Source of the DNA: Phlegmacium glaucopus
Lineage: Eukaryota; Basidiomycota; Agaricomycetes; Agaricales; Cortinariaceae
Assembly: GCA_015039465.1 (NCBI GenBank)
Contig: MU130010.1
Coordinates: 26,198-90,197, forward strand
DNA length: 64,000 nt
Direction: 5' to 3'
In this document: piece by piece, positions 1 to 11,142 of the stretch
Layout: the number at the start of each line of letters is the position of its first letter
How positions within the stretch are numbered: position 1 is the first letter of the stretch
Notes under the pieces: generated by a model
What the model was told of the DNA's origin: nothing
The model's input: the letters and a program-made list of their open reading frames with translations, nothing else
Databases searched by the model: none
Translations under genes and position numbers: made by a program

Positions 1-517
1 GCTTGCTACACATTAAACTAATTTTCAGCTCCTTCATTGCCCAATCATAATTACTGATTTTTCATGTTTCACAGTAATATTGTAGCCATGTAATATATGT
101 TTTTGGTAATCTATTAAGTTAGGCAATGATTGTCTAATGAGCATATCACTTCCCAGGCACTCAGCATGCAATAAATTTTGCACTGCCTAAAATGATATCT
201 TTAGCTCTTATTTTACCGAAGCAGTCACAAAATCTGTGCAGTTACATCTAAACGTCCTTCCCTCCGTCCGTTCTCCACTTACAATCCTCTTTCAATCTCT
301 GAAGGTCCAGTCACCATCGACCAGAAAAACACTCCGGTTCCTCAATCAACCAATCTCCTATGGTTTAGACCACCTGAACCCCCATAAACAGTACCCAAGA
401 CTTTCCACTCACCCACCAGTCCACTCCGAATCTGCTCATACTCCCAGTTCTCCTGCCTAACCTCATCAAACCTCCATGCCCACTCCAAGTCATCTGAGTT
501 CCGTCCTGAGTTCAGTC
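1..517. other. no recognisable gene
   Basis: I see no conserved protein, RNA or transposon end here. A pyrimidine-rich stretch from about 240 to 517 is open on the + strand, but the translation is Ser/Pro-rich with no family resemblance, so I do not call it a gene. Confidence 0.4.
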
Positions 518-784
518 TCAATTCAATATCTGACCTATCATCTCCAGCCCCTCCGTCAACCTCTCCATCCCATCCATCTCCTTTTCCTTAGCTTTGCCTT
601 TTCCTTTGTTTCTGACCTTCTCGGACTGAATTCCAACAGCATCAGGAATCCTCTTTTTCCCTCCAACTATGCTGCAGCGCTTTTTCAGCTGGTAGCACCT
701 CCAGCACCCGGGCCCCCGCGTCTTTCCGTGGCATATAGTGCCTGTGCCCGTACATTGGGCGCAGGCCAGCCGGTTTTCCTCCAT
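518..784 (-). pseudogene. short cysteine-rich ORF, probably a transposon-linked fragment
   Basis: An 88-residue frame with a true ATG at 784. Residues 8-37 carry a cysteine cluster (CAQCTGTGTIC, then CWRC and RC), followed by a basic Lys-rich stretch (KGKGKAKEKE). Small Cys clusters with a basic tail are common in repeated basidiomycete ORFs; this one is too short for a named family. No intron or promoter supports it as a free-standing gene, and everything around it is repeat-derived. It may be the C-terminus of a decayed DNA-binding protein. Confidence 0.3.
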
Positions 785-810
785 GGTCGGAGTTACTTGT
801 TCCTGTGATT

Positions 811-1075
811 TGTTTTCTGATCAGATCTGATCAGAATTGTTATATCCGACCAGATCTGCTCAGATCTGCTCAGATTCTGAGTGGATCCAAGTGGATCTGA
901 GAAAATAGAGACCTACTAGCTACTTCTGTTAAGGTTTGGTTAAGGTTTGGTTAAGGTTTGAGTTAAGGTTTATTAAGGTTAGGGAGGTATATCATTTCCA
1001 TTCTGCTCAGATCTGCTCAGAATGCCTGCCAAATCTGCTCAGATCTGATCAGATCTGGTGGATCACAGCAAAGAC
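811..1075. repeat. degenerate short tandem repeats (AGATCTGATC-like and GTTAAGGTTTG)
   Basis: Interrupted repeats of a self-complementary GATC-rich motif occupy 811-900 and 1008-1060. Between them, 928-985 holds four to five copies of an 11-bp GTTAAGGTTTG unit. The self-complementary motif resembles subterminal repeats of DNA transposons, but I cannot define ends. Confidence 0.6.
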
Positions 1076-1102
1076 CTTGAATTTTTATATAGAATGTTTA
1101 AC

Positions 1103-1673
1103 TAGTGTTTGGAAGTCCAGTTGCAGGACTGGAAAAAGACTGCAAAAAGACCGGACCAGACTGCAAAAGACCGGACCAGCAGTCCGGTTTTTTGGTTTTT
1201 GAGAATCAAAGACTGGTAAAAGACCAGTCTCGAAAGACCAGTCTGAACCGGTAGTTTTGTAGCCCTTATTTTTCCCTTTCGAACGAGATAAAGACCGTAT
1301 TTATTGGTCAAATATTCACTGAGAAAAAAAAAACAGTAAAAATGTACACAAAATAGTAGGAAACCAATAATATCACCATAAAATTGTCAATTCCCAACGG
1401 AATTTAATGTTCTTGAGCTTATTCTAAAGGTATAGATCACATCTACATATTTGTCTGATGTTATATATGAAAATATGACCAGTATTTGTCAAAAGTCTGG
1501 TCCTGGACAGTTTTGGACCAGGACTGGTCCAGGACTGCAAAAAACCGATGTGGACCGGTCCTAATCGGTCCAGTCCGGTCTTTTGACCTTCTAGAAGCTA
1601 AGTGGACCGGTTGCGGTCCCGGTCCTGTCCAAAAATACCAAAAAACCGGACTGGACCGGACTTCCAAACACTA
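1103..1673. mobile_element. hAT-type non-autonomous element (MITE) with 8-bp target duplication
   Basis: A 571-bp element bounded by perfect 16-bp terminal inverted repeats: TAGTGTTTGGAAGTCC at 1103-1118 and its reverse complement at 1658-1673. It is flanked by a perfect 8-bp direct repeat TGTTTAAC (1095-1102 and 1674-1681). An 8-bp duplication with a TAGTG-type terminus is the mark of hAT transposition. Both subterminal regions are crowded with GGACCGG and CCAGTCC motifs, as expected for transposase-binding repeats. No transposase frame is present, so it must have been moved in trans. Confidence 0.85.
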
Positions 1674-1904
1674 TGTTTAACCACCGTGTCCAGGAAAGTA
1701 TTTTGCAATTTTCTCAATAAGGAGAGCTGCTATTAATAGAATTTAAACATATTCAGGGTCCTAAAACAATTCTCTACCATCTTTAAAAAAATTCCTTTTT
1801 TGGAATCTTATGTAATCTACTCTGACCCACCATATGCTTGAAATCATGCTTATCTGTGATCATGTGACCAATAGTCTGTGTGGGAAGAGGACAAACATGG
1901 GTAC

Positions 1905-2597
1905 AAACAAGTAGTCTAAGCAATTTACTTGGACTGAGTCTGAGTAAGTCTGATCAGAATCCGATCGGAATCCGATGAAACACAGTCCAATCAGATTCCA
2001 AGTAAGTCCGAGCAATTTACTCGGACTGAACTTGGACTGGGCTCGGACTCAAAACTTGAAAATGGCTGGTGCTCCAGCCAAATTTGAGTCCGATCAGACT
2101 GCTCGGAATCCAATCAGAATCCAATCGGATTACTCGGAGTCCGATCAGATTCCGATTGGAATTAGTGGCTTAGTGTAAAGACCTCAGAGTAGCCCTAATT
2201 TACCCCTTTCCAATGAGCCCAAGATCATAAAAATCCAATAAAAACTGGTTGAGAAATAGATAGATTTGTAAGATAGTCTAAAATATTTTCTAAAATAAGA
2301 CATTTTACTAATATTATTGTATAAAATCCAAATATTAACAAAATTTAATGTTCTTGGGCTCATTCAGAAGCTATTATTTAACTGAACAACTGTTTTAATA
2401 CAGAAATATATATTTGTGAGAACAGGACCAGTCACAGACTGGTTAAGACCAGTTAGGACCAAAAAAAAAACTGATGTAAACTGGTCTGAAGTCCAGTCCA
2501 GTCTTTTGAGGTCCTAGGACCAAGGTGGACCAGTTACATTCTTGGTTAAAGGCCCTGAGGGTCAAAAAAACAGACTGGAGTGGACTTTTAAACACTA
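1905..2597. mobile_element. diverged second copy or relative of the 1103-1673 hAT MITE
   Basis: The 3' end (about 2405-2597) aligns by eye with the 3' half of the first MITE, including the A-rich run, the CTTTTGA motif and the terminal AAACACTA at 2590-2597. The centre (about 2180-2260) also matches. The left part (1905-2160) is different: repeats of CCGATCAGA and ACTCGGA. I find no 8-bp duplication, so it is old or rearranged. Confidence 0.5.
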
Positions 2598-3880
2598 GTC
2601 AAAATAAAATATAGGTAAGTTTTCAGGGCAACAAATGTTAGACTTGCAAAAATGTATTCTTTGGTAATAATCAAAACTCTACCAAAATTTTCAATTTATA
2701 GCATATTTTGGACCCAACAAAAATAGTGGAAAATTTATCATTTGTTACTAATCAAAATCTGATGTAGATTATCAATTTTATTTAATACACAATGTAAAAT
2801 TTGGTTTCCTTTTGTTAAAATATTTTTACAAAGTTTGCACATTTGAATTGGATCCCTGATAGCTACAAAATAGTCCCACTGCAACAGTGCTTGTTGCAAA
2901 GTTACAGCCAGAGCAGTTTTTTTGCACATAAATTTAATCAGACACAGCTACTGATCTTATGTCAAACACAGCTTATAAAGTGCATAGTGCATATAGTTGC
3001 TATATAGATTTCAAGAGATGTCCAGCATGTATAATATATATTTTTACACCTACATCTTCATTATAGAGCTTATAATATGTTATGACTTTAAATAATTCAG
3101 AGTAAATCTGAAAGTCTATGGTTTATATAGTAAGAGATTATTAAAAGATAAATAAGAGACAAGTAAGAAATAAATGAGCAATGAACAAGAGATGAATAAG
3201 AGATAAGTAAGAGATGAGTAATAGCTAAGATAAAAATAGAGACTGCATTAGTAATACAGTGAGTTATAAGTATATATATAAAATAATAAAAGTAAGCATG
3301 TGCTTAAAGAAAGAATGACTAAATATAAGTAGAAAAGAGTGAAAATTATAACATAACACATTATATATTATTATTTTTGTATAATTTTTTACTGATAAAC
3401 TGCTTAAAACAACTGTGTCAAAACTGTCTCATTAGTCTCCAATATCTTATCTCACTACATTAAATCTTACCTTATTTCACTTTTTTATTATCTTAGATAA
3501 TCTCTATTGATTTCTTATTGTTCTTCCTTATATAGTAATTAGCATTTCAGAAGTCCTCAGTTACTTATTTCAGACTTTAAATAAGTAAATATACTACAAG
3601 TTACCCATTCTGGACTTCAGCTTATTATGGCTTCTGTGCAGTTCTCTTCTGCCATAGATGTCATAAAGAGCTTGCTATGGATGCTGCCTTGGTCCTAGTT
3701 TCATGTCAACTAATCTGAATTCCTAATTTAAGTATAAATAAAAGAAAACTTTAATAATATTTTACTGCTTATATCATTGCTTAGAGCACTGAAAAACTGC
3801 TATTTAATTAAATTGAATGTAAAGAAGCTTATCAAGTTTCCATTTAATATTGTTAAAAGTAAATAAGTAATGATAATATA
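2598..3880. other. AT-rich DNA without recognisable genes
   Basis: Stops are dense in all frames. Bases 3140-3235 hold a degenerate AAGAGATGAGT-like tandem repeat. I see no splice-compatible coding stretch and no clear transposon ends. Confidence 0.5.
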
Positions 3881-6580
3881 GGAGGGGTGGGTGTTTTGCA
3901 TTCTGCAGTCTCTGAGCTCAGTACCTCACTTTCTACAAATTATCTGCATCAATGGCATCAAGGACTGCTGCACCTGTGCGCTAGATTTGAAAAAGTTCAA
4001 GATCCCACCAATGTTCCACATCCATCTTCCCTGGTTGTCCAAAACCCCAATTCTCCACTTTTCATGATCTACCAGGTGCTATAGCAGAGAATTGAGGCTA
4101 CCAATGACTGGATTAAATCCTGGAGGGCAGATTGGAGGAGTGCTAGCTTTATGTTTTCTCCATCTATGGATATAGATTCCATGTCTGGGCTCCATGTGAT
4201 GGGAGGTTGAGGCTTGGAGTGAACTATGCTAGAGGCATAGGTGCTGAGATCACAAAGCTAGCTGAAAGGTTTGAGGCTGTCTGCCTCTAGGAAACTGTCC
4301 ACGACATCTGAGACTATCCCATAGCTCATATATCAGCACTGTACTCTGTAAAGAAGCTGCAAGAATCCTGGCTTACTGAAGGATATTGTCCTCCCTCTGT
4401 CCCTGCTCCTGTCTCATGTTCACCTCCACCATGAAAAAGCTCTGGGCACCATATTTGAGGTGCATGATGAAGTGGATGAGACGAGGAGGCTCCATCAGGG
4501 ACCTATCCTCCTGCAAGGCCAATGCCACCAAGAACTTCATGAGGTAGGTTGACATGCTTGCCTCTGGGGTAGAGATATCTGGCTCCTCCAAAAGCCTCCC
4601 CATCAAAGGGTGGAGACTCATCCATTCTGCCTTGCCACCCTTCAACTTGAGGTAAAAGGCCTCCACATCTTCCTTGCCAGCCATGATGGGAAGCCTGTAG
4701 GATGGTGCCTTGCCCAATGCTGCAGACTGGATGTATGCAGAGATCAACTGAGCCACATCTCATGTATAGGTATCCAGAGACTTGTCAGTGGTCAGATTGT
4801 TCCAGTATTTTTTCTCTCTGAAAAGGGCAGGAGTTAGCTCCAGCAGTTATGATGAGAGCCAAAAGGTACTTGCCCATCTGGCACTAGTTTTTTCTGAACC
4901 TGAAACCCTGCCTTTTTAGAGGCTGCTTGTACCTCAATTAGATACTGCTTTACTAGCCTCGTCAGGTTGCTTAGCCCTCACTCCTCTCAAGCAAACCCTG
5001 CTTCCATGTGGATTAGTTTGACAGAAGGGCCATGATTCTCAGGTAGTGGCCCATCTGTTGCCTGTATAGCCACATTTTGTCTACTACATCAGAGCAAGTC
5101 ACTGCCTGAATACTTGGGACAAGTCAGAGGAGGGCAACCTTGAAGAGGTCATGGCCAACATAAGTCCAGAGCTTGTAAGTCAATACAATATGTACATTAA
5201 TATTAACCAAATTTCTTTCAGAGAGCCATGTTGGAACTACAAACAATGGCAATAGGACAACTTGCCAAGGCCTTTTCCTGACCCCTTTATTTGTTCAGAT
5301 TTGTTTTGAAATGGATGACCAATCAAAAGGATGCAGACTTTCTCGAGCAACAGAAGATATCCCTGGCAGAATGGGACAAGAAGAAGGCAAAGGGTATGGT
5401 CATTCTATCCCACCAAGCTCTAACTAACCATCACTTCAGCCCCAGCGGCAACAATGCAGTGGCCAGAAACTTGACCACATGGCATGGCCGGCAAGACCTC
5501 CAGCATGGTATGGGAAAGACCCACTGCCATATCATCCACTGCTGTTTCTCCTATCACTGCCATCACTGCCATCATTCAACTAGCAGACACAATTGTGACT
5601 AGACATCCAGAGCCAGTGATTGTGGTGAGGCAGCCGACTGGCCACAACAAGGAGATCCATGCCTGAAACACCTGTCAGGTGGCCACTCGCACCAGCTTCC
5701 AGGGACACAAGGATGGAGCATCCCCAACAATCACCTGTCCCAGAGCATCAGGAAAAATGATTTTAGCCTTAGGTAGCCTTAGGTAATTTGTTAGTGTCAC
5801 ATCACTACCAAGGACATCCAAGGACATCCCAGGACAACCTAGCACACACTTGCTCAGGACACCTTTAGTGCATCCTGTGCATTGATCATCTGGATTAAAT
5901 CATATCAGAAGTCCCTTAGAATTTATAAATTTTGCTAGACAATGTTTTGATCTCAGGCCACTTTAGGAAGGTGGCATTTGTCAGAGTAGTGCCAAGCTTC
6001 CCTGAGAGGCATTCCAGGGCATCCATGGATGTCTCAGAGCAACCCAGGAGGCCCATGGAACAGGGCTGCACACTGTAACCATCATGGTGGGTGCCTTGGC
6101 CTGCTGATGGGTGACCTGACCTGTACCACTGGTGCTTGATCTGACCTTTTTGGCAGCCGCTGCATTGATGGCCACCACCTGTCATCACCCTTCAAAAAAC
6201 AGCTGTCAGCAAGTTGCAACAGTATGACAGCCAAAACCTAATGTTAGTGATTGATCATTGTGATAACCAACAATCAGATTATCAGCAGTTGAGATCAGCA
6301 GTAAGATTTACTATCTAGATAATGTATTTGTCGTTTCTTGACATGTTTAACTTTTATTTGTCTGCTGTGGCCATTGAGCAGATTTTCTCTGGTGGCTGTG
6401 ACATCATTTCCTTGCATCAACCAAGCCTTCATTCCTCCACCATCCATACTCTTATGATTCTTAAGCATACACTCCCTAAGTTGTAGAGTTTACTATGAAA
6501 TTTTATTTTTTTGATACCTATCCTACCCATAACCTGTCGCTACCCATCAATGACTGTTATTTAACCTGTCCTGTCCTGCC
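3881..6580. other. unrecognised, probably repeat-derived region with broken frames
   Basis: The longest open stretch is 4373-4756 (-): 127 codons containing a segment that reads FIMHLKYGAQSFFMVEV, not opened by ATG and overlapped by other frames. It looks like real but decayed protein sequence of no family I can name. Bases 5291-5602 (+) hold a second unassigned frame with a His-rich end caused by a CCATCACTG repeat. Bases 5800-5870 contain short AGGACATCC direct repeats. Frame changes and the lack of splice sites argue against a live gene. Confidence 0.35.
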
Positions 6581-6741
6581 ACACTCTTAGACAACCTGAA
6601 CCCATAACTGTCTGTAGTGAAAAGTTGATGGGCATGGACTGTGACATGGTGGCCTGTGCCTGTGATGGTTATGGTGCGCCTGAAACCTGAGCTGCAAAAT
6701 ATGGCGACTGTGTACATTGGGATCTATGGGGACCAGCATCA

Positions 6742-7111
6742 GTGAAAAGTTTAAATGGTCACTACTACGTAGCAGCTCATATCGACGACGCGACGCGAAC
6801 AAAGCTCTATTTCCAAGAAAAGAAGAGCAAGACATTCAAATCATATAAACAAGATGAAGCCCTTATTGAAATGCAAATGGGAAATCATATAAAGATTGTA
6901 TGCCCTGATCAAGGGGGAGAGTTCCTTTCAAAGAAAAGGGCACTGGGAAGCACTGAAAAGAGTCATTGTATATTTAGGATGTACAAAAAACCTGTGGCTT
7001 ACTTCTGGTGGAAAATGCAATACTCTTGTTAAAGAATTTTGTGATGTTGATTGGGCTGGTCAAAAGCATTGTCATTCAATCCCTTCATCATCCTCATTGA
7101 AAGTAATGAAT
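6742..7111 (+). pseudogene. Ty1/copia fragment: integrase joined to RNase H region
   Basis: The first part (6742-6945) reads like a copia integrase core, with YVAAHIDDATR and CPDQGGEF near the catalytic residues. At about 6945 the frame shifts and the sequence passes directly to the stretch just before RNase H (HWEALKRVI, then DVDWAGQKHCHSI), which normally lies about 2 kb further on. The reverse transcriptase has been deleted. The fragment is dead. Confidence 0.7.
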
Positions 7112-7312
7112 TGATCTTCTTCATTTTATAGGTTTTTGGTTTGAACTAGATTGGCTATAAGGCCTTCATGGATAGCTTTGTATGCTTCCTTTGGTTTTCA
7201 AGCTTGATGACTGCGTCCATATTCAGGAGTTTGGTTTTCATCAATCAAGTCAGGAAGAGGTTTGGAAATGGGCTGGACTATAGTGTTGTGGTGCGTTTTG
7301 TCTGGTTCGAGT

Positions 7313-7516
7313 TCAGGTTGATATTATCATTTGTGTTTTCAATGTTTTCAACAGTATCCCTATCACATACGCTACATCAGGCCTCAAAACAACAGCCAGC
7401 CACAACATGCTTCTGATAGCTTCAGCATACGGAATTCCTTGCATTTTCATAAGCTGGTTGGTGGACGACGGTCCTTGGTCAGTGGATAATTGAGTTCCAG
7501 GATCAATAGGTGTCAA
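7313..7516 (-). pseudogene. Ty1/copia fragment: end of reverse transcriptase
   Basis: Sixty-seven codons match the copia segment between reverse transcriptase and RNase H: TPIDPGTQLS near the start, then IPYAEAIRSMLWLAV and RPDVAYVIG. It lies opposite in orientation to the integrase fragment at 6742-7111, so an inversion or two independent insertions must be assumed. Confidence 0.7.
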
Positions 7517-7552
7517 AACAGGCCTTGCATTGGTAAGTCTAAACTCTTCAAC

Positions 7553-9105
7553 CCTTTCATGCTGAATTTGCTGATCAGAAATTTACAATCTTTGATCTTC
7601 ATTCACTTCTCCTTATGTGCTTGTTCCCTTCCATTAAACTCCCTCAACACCTTCAGAGATTACATATGACAATACATGCACATTGCTGGATAGCTTCTTG
7701 GTCAGCAGAAGATAGACAAGACTGAATAAAATCACTGCTTCTGGCTTGGAATCAATACAAACATTTGTCCCTCCATTGAAGCTAAGATGCATCTCAAGAA
7801 CAGTGACCTTGATCCATCTGCTCCTTTTGAATTTGACGACATTGTTGCTGCTGCAGAAATGGTCTTCAAGTGTGATCAATTCAATTTGATAATGCAAAAT
7901 GATGTTGGGAGATGGATAATGAAGGATGGCAGGCCTATCTTCAGGAACCCCAATGAGTCCCGTGTTGATGCAATTAAACAACCTGCTGCTCCAGTCATGA
8001 CTACCCACCTCGCTACTGCTGAAATTGTCAGTGACAATGAAGATGAAGACATTGGAATCATCACAATTACACAGTCTGCTCCTATTCTAGCTGTCAATTG
8101 CAGTGAGAAGACCACTAAAGCTGCTCGCAAAGAAGTCTTTGATGGAGTCACAGTTCTAACAATGGATCAAGTCAAGGCAAAGTGGATGATGGAGGCAAAG
8201 GAGAAAGCAAAGAAGGACGCCCAAGCAATCAGACCTGGCCCCATTAATCCCCCCAGAGCCCCACCTGTCGTCCCACCTGCAACCGCACAGCCTAGAGTCT
8301 CTATCTTTGATCCTTCCAATGACAATCACATTATGGAAGATGTCACTGTACTGTCTTCTAAAGTTCCTGTCAAGAAAGCCACTGCCCCACTCCCACAATA
8401 TTCTGCTGTCTCACATCATGTTGATCCCATCTTCATCTTAAACAAAGTCCTTAATACAGAAATGACTCTACCTGTGGGAGAATTACTTGGAGTCTCCAAA
8501 GAGGTTTCTACTTGCTTAACCAATCTTCTCAAAGTCACTCGTTCCATTGGACCGGTTCCTTCCCATGTCAATACTGTCAACACATTTCCAATGACTTGGA
8601 TTCTGACTCTAATGATTCATGTGAAGATATTTATGTCCCCCCAGTTCTTCTTCTGTGCACATAATCTCCACTTATTCAAGTTTTGGTCACCTGTAATGGA
8701 CAGTCTATCATGGCTATTATTGACACTGGAGCCACACAGAATGTTTGCAGTACTCGAGTTTGGTGAGAACAGATCAATCTTCCTATGCACAACAAGGCAA
8801 TGATCAGGATACGTGATGTTCATGGCAATACGTCCCAGATGAAAGGTTTGGTCAAGAATGTCCCAATCAACTTTGGAAGTGTTACCACTTGGGCCAACAT
8901 TTATGTCTCTGATCAAGTCTACTTTGACCTTCTCTTAGGCCAACCTTGGTTCTGTGACAACCTTGTTGACTTGACTGAGTGCGGGGGGGGCACTTACATT
9001 TCTTTCCATGATCTGGACAATCCCTCTCATACTCTTGAATTCATGGCTACCCCAGATGCTGGATTTGCTGAAGGCTTCCTTTTGACCCTTATTGACTTCC
9101 ACTGA
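7553..9105 (+). pseudogene. LTR retrotransposon gag-protease, copy 1
   Basis: A degraded coding block of the LTR-1 element. The 5' end is cut at about 7553, where homology with copy 2 (26185-27990) begins. The gag stretch includes APFEFDDIVAAAEMVF. At about 7882 roughly 0.5 kb present in copy 2 is missing, which removes the zinc knuckle; the sequence resumes at NDVGRWIMKDGRPIF. An acidic, Pro-rich linker follows, then a retropepsin domain around 8690-9010 (a frameshifted active-site IDTGAT-like region, then YFDLLLGQPWF). No reverse transcriptase follows. Frameshifts and stops show it is inactive. Confidence 0.75.
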
Positions 9106-10678
9106 GCCCCCATTGACTGCATTCAATGATCCAGAACCTTCCCACACTGTCAACAATCTCATAGATCAATCTACCAAGAACATCTCAGAAGACACATTAC
9201 ATACACAATGACACCTGACAATTGGCGAAGAATGCAACTCCTAATTCAAGAACAATCAGAAGTGGAACGGCATCTAGAAACAATGCACAATCTTATTTAT
9301 TCTGCAATTCCCATGGGCACAAGACTTCTTCCAATCAGAACATTGTATGTTCCTTGGCGGAGTAAAGACTGAAGCTAGTCATAACTATGAAGATGACTTC
9401 CTTTTTCAAGTGACCTTCTTCTCAAGGCCCACCCCCTTCTGAAGCTGCATTTGTCAGATGGTTCCCACAACAAGGCCCCTGGACTAACTTAAATACTGGG
9501 CTGACAGCAATGAACGAGCATCATGGTTCTCCCTCCTCTCCATCTACCTCTCCTGTAATGCCAGAGAACAAAACCATGCCTAACACAACTCAGTCACCTG
9601 CCTTCAGTCAAATTCACTTTATGGTGGAAGATCCACCTGAAAGCGCTTTCCAGTTGTCACCAATTCACTCATCTCTTCTGTTGACACCACATGGTCCACT
9701 CCTCCTTCCAGCCCATAACCAGGTTTCTACCACTCCACAGTGACACCAGCCCCAGATCACCTGATGAAGCCAATCCTTTCAACCCTCATATTGGCCAAAA
9801 TCCTCCCCTCGTCGCTACTGAGCCCAGCACAGAATCAGAGTCTGATTTGCGAGTCATCAAAAATAATGAGAACATTGTCCTCATGTCTTTCACACCAGAC
9901 CATCCATAAATCCATTGTTCCCTCTGTCCCTACCCTGTGAGACATACTGGACTGCAGATGAAGACAACGCTCCAGCTTCCCTTTCTTTCAGGAATGACTC
10001 CAATCTCTCATCAGATGCCTTAGCACCCAACCCAGACCCTCTTGACTTACCCACTTCCACTTCACCAGGAGTCACCTGGGGTGAAGGATTCACTGACAAC
10101 CTTGATAATGATCTTTATAATGATGACTGGTTTAGTTCCAAAGACAAATGGGACGTGACAATCAAGGCTTTTTCTCCTGCTCCCTTAGAAGATGTTGAAC
10201 CTTGGTACTATGGGCAAGATGGTCAGGATCCAGAAAACCTGGATGTAGATGATGATACTGTCTGCTTCAGTAGTGGAAAGCACAACAATTCCTTGCAACT
10301 TGCTTGCCCAACCAATTGCACCACCAGCAAATATTGTGACATAACTACTGGTAGATCTTCCACTGTCTTTTCAATCACCATGTGCAGAGTGGGTGTAGAT
10401 AGGCAGTGTTCAATCAAACACAACACCAATGACGATGCAAAGTAAGGATAATTCTATTTGACTAACTAACTATGAGCAACCACAACACATGATGATGACT
10501 GCCCTACACCTCCACCACTAAGACCACCACCGGATCCACACCACAACCATGGCCCGAGTCCATCACCACAACCACACAATCACTACAACCACCACCACCA
10601 CTGCTACCACCACCACCACCTCCACATCACTTGTCACATCCCTAGACCCACATTGTCACATTCACCATATCAACACAT
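9106..10678 (+). pseudogene. decayed downstream part of the gag-protease element
   Basis: Open stretches at 9510-9743 and 9915-10445 are acidic and Ser/Pro/Asp-rich without a fold I recognise. They have the same composition as the linker of the preceding protease block and are probably the spacer beyond it. The last 230 bases are CCACCA-type low-complexity DNA. No reverse transcriptase, RNase H or integrase signature appears. Confidence 0.4.
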
Positions 10679-11142
10679 TGATAGGATCCATATGTATATG
10701 ATTGCACTCACAAATACCTCACGGTATAAATCGTTGTGAGTGTTGTATAGGAGATCATTCAACTGACCTCATCATCTTTATTTTTACTTTGTCTCCTATT
10801 CCTTCATTACCAAACTGCTGGGTCAATGTGATTTTGCATTAGCTTAATTTTTACATTACTGTTTCGCATATCCACACCTTAGTTTACAACTCTTGTATTA
10901 AGTATCCATAGCATGTAGGAGGCAAGGTGAACAAGAGACAGCCAGAGTTTTGATCCCACAAACTTTGAAGCATTGGTCTAAGTCATAGTCTCACTCTTTT
11001 AAATTAATTCACATACTTCACTATTGTTTGTGGATTTCGCTATCTTTGTGGATTGTTCTTCTTCTGTATTTCAATACCGTAAAGCTTATCAAGGAAATCT
11101 ACATTAACCACACGAACTATGTATCTGGTCCGAGCCATCAAC
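10679..11142 (+). mobile_element. LTR-2 fragment, internally deleted
   Basis: It starts TGATAGGATCCATAT and shares long stretches with the LTR at 30982-31875, including TCATTCAACTGACCTC and ACAAGAGACGGCCAGAG-like segments. About 400 bases of the promoter-proximal part are absent. It ends near CATCAACA. No flanking target duplication is seen, so it is probably one end of a destroyed element. Confidence 0.65.

Noticed and set aside
236..808. Two overlapping + strand ORFs near the left edge
   Set aside because: The translation is compositionally biased and resembles no family; the minus-strand Cys-rich frame explains part of the openness.
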